This document shows, in pieces, positions 11,575 to 22,800 of a DNA stretch of 64,000 bases. Position numbers and translations under genes: made by a program. The DNA comes from Aquatica leii (taxonomy: Eukaryota > Arthropoda > Insecta > Coleoptera > Lampyridae). The stretch lies in NCBI GenBank assembly GCA_035610365.1, contig CM069436.1:60775505-60839504 (forward strand), read 5' to 3'. The stretch's first letter is position 1, and each line of letters starts with the position of its first letter. The notes under the pieces are model-generated. The model worked only from the letters and a program-made list of their open reading frames with translations, was not told the origin of the DNA and did not search any database.

Positions 11575-13430
11575 GTTCAATTTATGTTGGCATATCAATT
11601 ATGATATATAACAAAAGATGTACTATGGTTAACGGATTATGTATAAGCATAATTAATTAAATGTTAATTTAAAACAAATTAGGTTAGATACGTTGTATTT
11701 CAAACTTCAAAGAATTGTATCAAAAGTAACTAGGATTCTATTATACCAACGTTTTCAAATACAACAACGACGACCCTAATGGTAGACCCAAATTATAGTT
11801 ACAAAAACCGACGTTGGCGGTAAAAAAGGTCAATTACCGAAGACTGTTGAACATTCTAGAGACACATAACAGCAATATATAAAAACGATTCAAAGGAAGC
11901 TGAGAATAATATGAGAGATTTTTGTATACATCCACATATTTACCGGGTTTGTGAAAATCTAACATATATGTAGTTTGACATTTGTAAGAATTATTACTAT
12001 TTATGTTAATTTAGACACCAAATAATGCGTTTTGTCAAATGCGATATGCACATTTGATCAAAATCGTCAATTAGTTCAGTCGTTTTTAAATAATTGAGGG
12101 TACGTACATTTATTTATGTATAATTCAAAATGAATAGTAACAATGAATTCTATTGTTTACTTTATAAGAACGGTATTTCTGTACAATTTTAATCCTTTTG
12201 TTTTGTGCTTCAAATGACAAAATATTCTACCTAAACAGAAGTTATCTGCGAACATTATTTTTCGAGTGATAGTAATATATAAATTAGTGTAAGTGTTTTT
12301 TTTAAATATATCGTTAGATTTAATTAGTTACGTACGGTTACGTGTAGTTATAATCGGGTAAATATTTGTTTATAAATAAATTAGATTTAAAATTCGTTAC
12401 ATTATACATAAATGAAATCATGAATTATAGAAAATGCGTCGAATCTAAATTGCATTTAAAGCATTCATTTAAGACATGTCGATTTAGCAATTTTAATTAA
12501 TATTTGTTGCGTTAGCTAACTGATACGATTAGTTATATACCCATAAAAATTCACAAAACACAAAGAAAACCAAACATTACATAAATTTTATATAATTAAT
12601 ACTGATTGTACCGTAGGTCGGAACCGTTCTTCCTTCGATGTTCAATCCCTTCTTAAAAACGGATTATACGAATTTTCGCGTTATCGTTCTTTCCATCATC
12701 TCAACATGTATAGTGCGCTCGTCTTTTATAAGCCGTTAAGTGTTAACATCCATAGCGCGCTCGTCATTTATAAGCCTTTATAGGCTAATATGCAAAGGGC
12801 GATCATCTTTTATAAGCCCTTGAGGGCTACCACTCATGCCGCGCACGTCTTTTAAAAGCCTATAGAACAAACAGAAATTGATTTTGATAACGATGTGGCT
12901 AACTGTAAAGTTTCCATCCTTCCTTTAATAGAAAGATCTTTTTTACTCATCTCTTCTGACGTTCTTGATTAAATTGTTGATTTATCGTTACGGAAACTCA
13001 TTATATTAAAACAAACTAATCGCAATTATACCGTACCGGTTGCATAAATCATTATCTTTGACGATGTACAGCCGTTTCCATTAGGTTATAGGCAGGTCAC
13101 GTAAAATGGGTATTTCTATACTAATATTAAAATTCCAACAAAAGGGTATATTAAGAGGAGATTTCCTGTAACCCAACTATTCTGTTCACTAAAAAGAACA
13201 TCTGTTAACCAAAGAATACGCAGTAAATTTCTTGTTTTAAATTTTAGGTTTCTTCTAAATCCCCGAATTAATCAATATGATGAAGGGTTCTAACGTAAAT
13301 ATAAATTTTATTGTTACGTCGTTTGTAAATATAGATTGAATAAAAACAATAAAACACATAATCGGTTACTATCTATCTAGTTTATTACTTTACACGTTCT
13401 GGCTGACTATTGAGTAACTAATATTATTAT
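11575..13430. other. Intergenic, AT-rich; one tandem repeat, otherwise nothing recognised
   Basis: Apart from the 42-bp tandem repeat at 12705-12865 I see no gene, transposon end or RNA gene. Open frames are short and low-complexity. Confidence 0.5.
12705..12865 (+). repeat. 42-bp tandem repeat, ~3.8 units, each with a small hairpin
   Basis: Four successive units follow the pattern CAT..TAG-GCGC-TCGTCTTTTATAAGCC then a variable end. Unit length is 42 in the first three. Units 2 and 3 contain short self-complementary segments, AGCCT-TTAT-AGGCT and AGCCCT-TG-AGGGCT, where the paired bases differ between units yet stay complementary. The fourth unit is truncated. Confidence 0.8.
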
Positions 13431-13439
13431 TCTTATTCC

Positions 13440-14145
13440 TTCGAGGTACCAGTCACAGAAACATCATATGAATTCTTAAGACCCGAGAAGTAAACACCGT
13501 TTGAGTGATTCCAAACAATTAAACGGCACCAGGAAACTAGATCTTACCAAAATAGGAAACAAGTGAAAGACAAAGCCGGATATTGGAAAAAATCGAACTT
13601 CGTCACCGAATGAAATATTCAAAAAGCGTTGTCTCGCAGTTACGACAAAATCACGGCGTTGATATTTCCACACGAACGGTTCGCAGAGTTTAAAATATAA
13701 TAGTAGTAACTATAATTAAAAGTTTTGTTTCTCAATTACAGCTTTTTAGTTCACCTGAAAGTTAATCGTGAAACGTATGATATGGTATAGTGCATAAGGT
13801 CAGAGAAGTCTATTTGGTTAAGGCTCGAATGAATAGCACTCATCGCTACATTCAAATGTTAGAACATCTACTTGAACCCTCGATAGTGAAATTTTATAAA
13901 TACGGTACAGAAAAGTACTAGTTTCAACAAGCTCCAACGCCCATTGCCATAGGTCCCGTCAAGTTATGGGGTGGTTCAAAGACAAAAAATGAAACTCTTG
14001 GACTGCCCTCCACAGTCTCTGTCCCCAATAGAAAATCTATGGAGAGAATACGGAAACATACATCTTCATTGAAAAAACTCATTTCTCCTGAACAAAAAGG
14101 GCAAAAGCGGCTATTAAGACAAAAATTGGGATTATAAAATATTGA
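13440..14145 (+). pseudogene. Tc1-type transposase relic
   Basis: Near 13600-13685 the + strand reads QLRQNHGVDISTRTVRRV, the second helix-turn-helix of a Tc1 transposase. After a broken stretch, 13915-14110 still shows a 'QFQQ.NAPIH' like segment and a PNRKSMERI/ENLWREYG like segment from the catalytic C-terminal half. Stops and frame changes are numerous. Terminal inverted repeats were not found. Confidence 0.55.
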
Positions 14146-14394
14146 TACTATTCATTAAAATTATATTTACATTACATGTACGCATTTTGTTAATTATGGG
14201 TGTCGTCAAATCAATTGTTTTGCTGATATTGTCAAAATAATGCTTACAATTTAGTATGAATTTAGTTAACAACGGTGTTAAACCTTTGCTTTATGCAACC
14301 AAGCATTAAATTTCGTTACCTATTTGTTTTTGTTATTTTATTTGAACTAGGAGGTCTTTCAATTAAATTATTTTCTTTGTATATTAACCTCTGG

Positions 14395-14930
14395 CTTTAA
14401 TTCTAAATTGTGATTAATAACTTTTATCATTTTTTTGTGCGTTTATATTGTGATACAAAAGTTGGCCAAAGTTAAGATATAATTTTCGATCGCAATATTT
14501 ACCTATTGATGGCGATTATAATGACTTTGATAAGAATGAAAAACAATAGTGTATGCATTGCCTTGTAAAATGTAATATAATATTTTCTTTACTACGCGAT
14601 TCACATACTATATGCATGTACTTTTATGTGTAACGACATATCTTGGGTCTTAGTTTGCTTACTGATAATGTGTTATACATTTTATAACAGTTTTTAATAT
14701 ACTATGTATGTATGGTATTGACATGCGTATTTTTGACCCAGTTTTTTTTGTACCGACAGTTCAACTTTAGCTGGGTTGCTTCCGTAACCAGGACCTAGTA
14801 TCTACTGGAAGACCATCAGTTAACTGATTTTTCTGTGGTTTAATATAGTGATGTTGGTGCACATGTTTATATGTGCTGCTATTTAAATGTATTATCGAGT
14901 CTGTTTTTTGTTTAATTGACTTAAATTTAG
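14395..14930 (-). repeat. Dispersed repeat, copy 2 (inverted partner at ~7.6-8.1 kb)
   Basis: The reverse complement aligns with 7595-8130, including the ACATTTTACAAGGCAATGCAT core (here near 14555-14575) and the GGTTACGGAAGCAACCCAGC block (near 14770-14800). Both copies lack coding capacity. Divergence is visible but moderate. Confidence 0.7.
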
Positions 14931-14949
14931 AATGTGTTAACTTTCCAAA

Positions 14950-15860
14950 ATTTCCATGTAAGTGGTCTTATTCAACGCAGCAGAGCTGTGAATACATGTA
15001 ACCAAGAACATTGAAATGAAAGCACAAAAAAAGAAAATTTTATGAAAAATATTATTTGTCAATGATGGGTACCTTGTAGTTTGCTATTAATTGTTAATTT
15101 TCGATTTGTTTGTGATGTGAAGGTTTCGCACATGCATATTTATGTAAATAAACACTTTAAAAAACCATTATGAATAAATTTTAAGTAAATATCAGTAATA
15201 GTTCATAAGCGCAGGGAAAATTTTTGTTGTTGTAAAACTAATAATTTTCTCTGAATACCTTTACACAACGAAAACTGTTAATTATGTGGATACTTCCTCA
15301 TTAGATAATTCTAATCCACAAAAGCAATTATATTTTCTTAAACAATATAAAGACGTCCGGGTTAACACCATTTTAATTGAAATACGCCGATATAATTAAT
15401 ATTAGCAAAGCAAAATCCATAATTCCTTTATAAGAGAAATTAAAGTGTAACTTTTTTTTATTTATTTGTCGGCCCTACTAAGCTCCTTTAGCGCAAATAA
15501 TTAAAAACCAGATTTCTTAAACCTTTTTGTCTCCTGAAAATACGAAATTATGTCAATGAATCGGATTGTAGCTATTTCCTTATCATACCTTAACTTTTTG
15601 ATACTGAAAAACATCTAATAATGGAATTTTCTTTTCCCTCTTTTTGATGAATTTAAGCAGTAGTACGAGTATTGGATAATTAGCAATGTTATTATTGTGG
15701 GAAACTGATGGTGGTTATAAATACCGATATTGAGTTGTAGATCATTCGATTGATATTGCGAATGCCTCCTTACGTTACTTTTGATTTAAAAACGTGTATT
15801 ATTGCAAAATTATGTTAGATGTTTCGAGAGCGTCTGTGATTCATGTTCATGTAAAATAGA
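14950..15860. other. Intergenic, nothing recognised
   Basis: This is ordinary AT-rich sequence. No frame, repeat end or RNA gene was identified on either strand. Confidence 0.5.
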
Positions 15861-15865
15861 ACCGC

Positions 15866-16935
15866 GAGTATACAATTGACAAGACCGTCCGTAGTGGTAG
15901 GCCGAAAATTTTCACTGAAGCTCAAAATGTGGCTTTTATTGTGCACGCCATGGAAAATCTATCTTCTACTCTCAAAAGCGCTATACAAGTAACAGGCTTT
16001 TCTGGCTGTATTTGTACGGCTTCGTCGAGATTTCGTGATAGCGGTCTAAGAAAGTATATGGGGGCAACTAAAGGCACTCCTTCACCCTTGATATCTTTAT
16101 AATTCCTATTATATCTGCCCTCTTTTATCTTTGCCCATCTTTCTTGTTTTTCGATGTCTCTATCTCTCCTTATTATTTCTTCCCTTACCCCTACTCCCTC
16201 TTCTCTTAATCTCTCCACTTCTTCTCTCGCGTACCCGTTTCTTTTGTAATACTCTTCTCTGCCCTCCTGCCCGTACTTCACTTTCCCTCCTTTTATCTCT
16301 TTCCAACAATCTTGCAGTATTTTGCAATCTGTTCTTTCCCTCAGTTCTTCCTCGTATTTTATGGCTCTTTTTCCTGTCTCTACCCTTATTTTTTCCATCT
16401 GTACCTCCTCTCTCACAATATACCTCGGTAGTCTAGTCCTAAAACCCATCTCCAGTATTTTTCCTGTAGCCCCTCTACCTCCCTCCACTCCTTCCAGCCC
16501 CATATTTCCGCTCCATACATTACCACCCCCTTTATTAATTTTTCAAACAACAACTTTCTTTTTTCTATCTCCAATACTACAGCAAACTACATAACAGCTT
16601 CTTCTGAATGATTACGTTAATAATAAAAATCTAGTTTTTCTTGTTTTTCTAAGAATAATGCCCCGATACATTCATCAAGAATCGTGCAGACTTCGATTTG
16701 GGAAAACAACCTGCGTGTCTTGCTATAGCCGGGCCATGATTAAAATCGGGCCGATTTTAATCATTGAAAACGTTTGAGCTGAAGTTATGCAATTCATTCA
16801 AAACCAAGGGCCACATTTCATTCAACACCGCGCTCAACTTATCGATGCAATTCAAGATGCGTGGGATGCCATAAACGAAGATTTCATTAAGGCATTGATA
16901 GAAACTATACCCACACGGTTATAAGAATGGATTCA
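15866..16935 (+). pseudogene. Tc1/mariner transposase relic, split by an antisense LINE
   Basis: The 5' part (15866-16043) reads IDKTVRSGRPKIFTEAQNVA, the 'R.GRP..T' linker between the paired helix-turn-helix motifs. The 3' part (about 16600-16935) reads PIENV then AQLIDAIQDAWDAI and FIKALIETIPTRL, the standard C-terminal end of Tc1 transposases. The middle is displaced by a LINE fragment on the other strand (about 16044-16597). The older element is heavily decayed. Confidence 0.65.
16036..16597 (-). mobile_element. LINE fragment, reverse-transcriptase C-terminal region
   Basis: The minus strand starts near 16560 with KLIKGVVMYGAEIWGWKEW, the 'MYGAEIWGW' motif that follows the RT domain in a widespread arthropod LINE group. 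It continues in a second frame (16503-15922) with LPRYIVREEVQMEKIR, TGKRAIKYEEEL and CWKEIKGGK, which match the 'PGYIVREE...RAGKRAW.YE..L...CW.EIK' region. One frame change lies between them. The protein ends near KGEGVPL at about 16080. It is a 5'-truncated copy inserted in a Tc1 relic. Confidence 0.75.
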
Positions 16936-17819
16936 CAGCTAGGGGTGTATTATTAGTTATTATATATATTTGTTAGTAACTTTCAGTTTGTTTTTGCTCT
17001 CGTCTATCTAAATAAGTCATTAATTCAGTTTGAGTATTTTTATCATTTTCTTACGAAGAATTAGATTCAATTTCATTCTAAAGGATTTTAACCCTTATTT
17101 GCGCAAAGCGAGGCTAGTAGGATCAAAACTCTTAATTTACTTATGAAAATATAGTTACGTTTCTTTGACGCAGTATCAATATTTAAAAAAAAACAACAAA
17201 ATAATAAAATTTTAAATGGCATTGAAATTACGACCGGTTCTGTGAAGAGAAGGGAAATGTAGTAAATAAACGTAGTACATAAAGAAATAAATTATAATTA
17301 CTTATTTGTTTACAAATATTGCATCTTCTATTGCATATAATTTATAATTAATGCCAGTTTTCCCATGTTTCATATCGTCGTTGTTTTTTTTGTTGACGAC
17401 TTTATAATATAGTTACAAAAAAAAAGATTGTGATGTTTTATTTACGTATGAACCTCACTTTATACATTATCTAATATATAAATTAATGGCACAAGTATAA
17501 CTTGAAAGATAAACTTTCAAAAAAATATATATACTAAGTAATATATCAATGTACATATATATGGAGATAATAATCACAGCCATTCAAATAATAAATCACT
17601 GACCTGAATTAAATCTATAACATCTAATTAATAGCCAAATCACTGCAATCAGTTAAAATATAATAAATATCGGCACTAACATTTATGCAACATAAACTTA
17701 AATATCTAAAAGAAAAACATAAAGTAAATTGGAGAGACCAGGTAGAGAAGATGCTTCGTCTATTCTCACGAAGCATCTGCTCTACTCGGCCTTGAATAAT
17801 GATACACAAGAATAGATGT

Positions 17820-19893
17820 TTATACAATACTCTCCTTTTCCGTCTGTAGATTATTATATTCGGGCAAAACGCCTTTTCTTAACGAACTATCGCTTGACCT
17901 TATCCTATTGCCATTGAAGAGACCGACAATCCAACTACGAATCGACGGTCGCGGCGTTAAATTCTTTTTATTGATGATATCCTCAGACCCAGGTACAGTT
18001 TCTAACGACTTCCACTTCTTCAAAATATGGTCGTCGTCATCGTCCGTTCCGTTACCAATTTTTCTCCTATGGATAATCGTCGGATTACCGACATTTTGCT
18101 GAAGTAACGGTTCTTCAACATCTTCAGTCGTACTATCCTTACGCTTTAAATTTATCACATTGCCGTTTGGAAAATTATTGTTTACAAATTTATTATCGGG
18201 AATGGCTATTATTTTAAAGTTGCCACCGCACTTATCGCAATTTTCCAATGATTTCGTGTTTGGCTTTAGTAACTGCAGTAGTTGTTGCGACATTCCCTTA
18301 TCGCGAGTCTTAACTACAGGTAACGCGTCCAAAGATTTCGATTCACGTATTTTGTTTAGCATAGTCATGCTTTTGTGATCGTCCGAACTTGATGCTATGC
18401 TGGATAATACCCGACGTGGTCTTATTGATTTTTTTGTTTCCTTCTCTTCGATTTGAGAACCGAATGTCGAATTTACAGTTGTGTTCGAATCAACGTCTGG
18501 AACTTGTAGTATGTGCTTGTTTAGTTTATTATATAAATGCCGTGACGGTAACGGACTGGAGTTATATACAGTCGAATTACTTTCCACTTCCATGCTAGTG
18601 CCTTAAATAGAAACGTAAGAAAGTACTTAAAATGTAATTAATGCAATAAGTAGATAAGAAATTGAACGCAAACACAGATTTTTCATCATTGGCACAGAGA
18701 AAAAAAACACTATCATTTTAAAGGCTAAAGTTTGTGCGTTCCACCTAACAACCGAATGTATATAATACAATATTGTGCTTACCTCTTGGTACACTAGAAT
18801 GCCGCCTACTATTAATCCCACTAAACACCCCCATATTTCCACAAATAGATGCCTGTCTTGAATCGCTATTTAATTTGGGACTTTTTCGAGGTCGACAAAA
18901 TAACGGTGGAAATTCTTCAAGATCAACTTCGCGCCGTTGGATTGCCTTTTCCGTTGCACTTACTAACCAGTAAGTTTTTACATCCCCCTTCCCTTTCATA
19001 TTTACAATACCCCGTTCTTCGGTTATGTACCCACCCAACTTATCTAACGCCACCTTGCATTCATAACTAATATGAATTTTGAGTGGCTCCCCGTTACTTT
19101 CCATTCTCGACGATGTATTCACTGTATCACCGAAGAGACAGTACCTTGGCATTGTTAAACCTACCACACCAGCTACAACTGGCCCTAAAATATATACAAG
19201 TCAGGAAATTACAAACAATATAAAAAATAGACCTACCCGTGTGTATTCCTATCCTAAGTTGTAACGTGTCTTTGGGGCGATGCGCAATTGCGTGATTTTT
19301 TATAGCCGATAACAAATCCAAAGCCATCGAGGCAATTTCACCAGCATGAGCATCTCCGTTGCGTAACGGCAGACCCGAAACCTAAAAAATTCCTTTAGAA
19401 CAAACAGCTTAATCAAGAAAAAATACCATACCACCATATACGCATCACCGATTGTCTCAACTTTGTATACATCATACCCTTTGATAATTCTATCAAAAAT
19501 AGTATACAAATCGTTTAAAAAATTTACAACCTATAAGCAACAGTCGTTACTTAAGTTTTTAAAACGAAAACAACTTACTTGTAATGGAGTACTCTCAGCC
19601 GACATCGATGTAAATCCAACTATGTCGCTGAAATAAATGGTAACTAAATCGAATGATTCCGGTTCCACGCCATATCCTTTTGTTAAACGTTCCGCAACTG
19701 GTCTAAATATCTTGAATTAGTTAATTTACCTATTATTATTTAATGACCTTACTCAGGTAACATTCGATGCAACAGATCTTCAGTTTTCTTTTTTTCCTCG
19801 TAAAGCAACCTAGTTCTTTCCGATACTAAATCTTCTAAGTTATTTGCATACTTGACCATCATGTCCATCATTTGGTCCATTATATTTTTGTTC
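17820..19893 (-). other. Gyc76C: Gyc76C linker, cyclase catalytic domain and C-terminal tail
   Basis: Exons are 19893-19753 (dimerisation coiled coil [20 protein letters not shown] ending HRMLPE), 19702-19579, 19530-19432, 19381-19237, 19184-18783 and 18601-17820. Metal-binding Asp residues occur in [12 protein letters not shown] and [12 protein letters not shown]. Guanine selectivity is shown by Glu in [10 protein letters not shown] and Cys in [18 protein letters not shown], so the product is cGMP rather than cAMP. After VKTYWLV a ~290-residue tail follows, rich in Ser, Asp and Lys and poorly structured, ending in ESIV, a class I PDZ ligand (S-x-V). An intron (20489-19894) contains an A-rich, T-poor scrap at about 19930-20430. 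Confidence 0.92.
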
Positions 19894-22800
19894 CTGAACA
19901 AAGAAAAAATATGTTTCCTTTAGCACCATTTACTAACAGCTGCAGTTTTACGTATAAAATAAAATCTACATAAAAGAACTACCAAAAATTGTGATGTAGT
20001 CGAGTTAGAAAAAACATGAATAGGAGAGTGGAAGAAGAAATCTCTAATGTGGAATGCGCAATATGCTAAAAAAATAGTAAACAAGAAACAGCAACATAAA
20101 TACAGAAATGAAAAATGTACGAGAAGTAACAAAACATATAACAGTGACATACACATAGCTAATAGGGAAATAAACATGATAACAGTGTAATATCAGCACA
20201 TGAAGGAAACCAGAAAAAAATTTCATAGAGCTAATTGAAGAGACTCAAAGAGGAAATGATGATTATTGAAAGTGAAGAATGTCAGAAATCATATAGAATT
20301 ACAAAAAAAAATATTGAAAAGTGAAAAGAAAGTTTGAAGAAACTGGAATCCAAGGAACAGGTAAAAAAAGTCGAGGTACGTAAACAAGGCGGTATTTTGG
20401 GGAAAAGGAGATAGTGGGACGAAGAATATAAAACAATTTAAAATACTTTGAAAACCTTCTTGCAATTAAAAATAGTAAGCTCTACATACTTTCCTTCCTT
20501 CATCTTCTTCAGTCTTCTTCTAATCGTACTAAAATCAGGTCGGAGATCTGGATTTTCAGACCAACAATCTTTCATACACTGTATAACGTAATCAGAATTA
20601 ACTTCAGAATCGTATAGTAAGTCTATGTCAGGCCTGAATGGTTCCTCTCCTTCCATAGGAAACCTTTTCACCATATCAATAATTTCTATAAAAAAAGCAT
20701 AAAAGACAAAATTCGAACGTTACTACCAACAAACCTCTTGGTTCGTATATAGTATTTCCAAATGGTCCTCTCCTACCGATGATTTCATATAGGATGATCG
20801 CGAATGCGTAGACGTCGCCTTTCTGTGTACCTCGTAGATACGCCGAAAGGTTCCGTAAAATTTCGGGAGCTTTCCAAAACAAATCTAAAAAAACCTGTAT
20901 TAAATTTAATGATCAAAGAATATTTTAAAACAATTACTTCTATAATACTGATGCTCTCCGATGCTTTCGTTTTCAGCGTAATGACGCATCTCCGCTAATC
21001 CAAAGTCAGTTATTTGAAGTACCCATCTACTTGTTACCACACAATTCGAAGACTTCAAATTTCCATGCGCAATTAACAAGGAATTGTGTATATACAACAT
21101 ACCCTACAAAAAAATCTAAAAATAAATACGAAAACAATCAAATTCATTAAAATACTTTAATGAGATCATGGACTAGAGAAGCAATAAACATGTTATCCAA
21201 CTTAATATCTTCATTCTCTACAATATCCTGTAAGCAAAAACATTAATATTCGATATCAATTACAACAAAATTGCTTACATATAAACTTCCTTTGGCACAG
21301 TAATCAGTGACTAGTAAAAGTGCCATAGGTTCCACGCATGCACCTATGAACGAATTAATATTATCGTGTCTCAACTCTCGCAAAAGTCTCATCTCTTTCA
21401 TCATTTCACGAGAGATATCTTTCTTTCTTGAAAATGTCAATTCTTTTATTCTAACTACTACTCCTCTATACACCGCTGTTGTGGCAAACACTTGCGCGCC
21501 GCCATGAGATTCGAACGATGTTGCACTTGCACTGCATAAGCTTAACTGTAAATAAATAAAAAAATCCATTAAACTGATACGTAGTCATTTCTATTTGTTA
21601 GTTTTGATTGTATTTTATAATCTTATTTTACTATAAGCGTTTACTCCGTTAACAAGCAGAATATTGCAAATAAGTCTGAAACATTCTCGAACTTTGAGTA
21701 TATTCAAAGCGATTTAAGATACCAACAGAAAACAAAAAAAAGTCAGTTGTTAGTCTTATGCGCCAAGTATTACTTTTTACATACAGTTCCTTGCATCTTT
21801 TTAATCAGAACTACTACTCTAATAATAATGGCGTTTACATCCCCTATGCGCAGGTTTACTTAGATACGCGTTTGTGTTGTCATTTTAGGGCATTTTTAAT
21901 GCACACTACCACAATGTTATATAAATTTGAATGGTTTGTATTTTAGTTCAATTACATTAAATGTTAAGTACGTTTGCATTAGTCTACACAACCTGTTCAT
22001 TGTGATCCCACTTGAGTGCTAGAATGACGGTTTGGTAGCCGGAAATACTCTAGAACATCACAAAATCTAGAAATTAAGTTGATCTGTGACAACTGTAGTG
22101 ACTTTCTCGAAAGCATGCGTGTAAATGTACATTCCCCATAAGCTTTTATGTAAACAACTTTAACGTGTAGCCTACTGCCAATTCATAGTTTAGGCGGATT
22201 CAAGTTTCACAACGTTACTGACATATCCTCTAAGCTTATAAACTGCGACAGTGCTAAAGAATCTCGGCATGTAGTGAATCTCGTCATCGTTTACAAAAAA
22301 CACTGACATCGTAAAATATGAATTGACAACAAGGATAAATAAGCTATGACTTGCATGTCCAAGAGGCATGTAGAAGAAAGAAAGGAACGTCCATGGGTTC
22401 ACCGCTTTCTCCAGTTATAGCCAATATCTATATGGAGTATTTTGAAACTGAAATTATGAAGAATATTGAGTTAAAACCAAAAACTTGGTTCAGATGTGTT
22501 GATACGTTTGTTGTGTGGCCTCCAGTGTTGTGCATAGATAATTAAATTTTTATCTAGATGAGATAATAGATAATTTCCAATTTTTTTATCTAGATAACGA
22601 TTTAGATAAAAGTTGAAGAAGTTATCTAGATAATAGATAAGATAATCTATAATTTACGTAGATAATACGATAGATGATTCTATCAAATAGGTACAAACAG
22701 GTAATAATGAATTGTTACCATTTAATTATCATCATCATCATCAATACCAATTCATTGTTTATTAAATTAACTAATTAAAAAATTAAAGACAGATTGAAAA

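Noticed and set aside
15922-16503. 193-codon minus-strand open frame as a host gene
   Set aside because: Its residues match a LINE reverse-transcriptase C-terminal region and continue upstream in another frame. It is a retroelement fragment.
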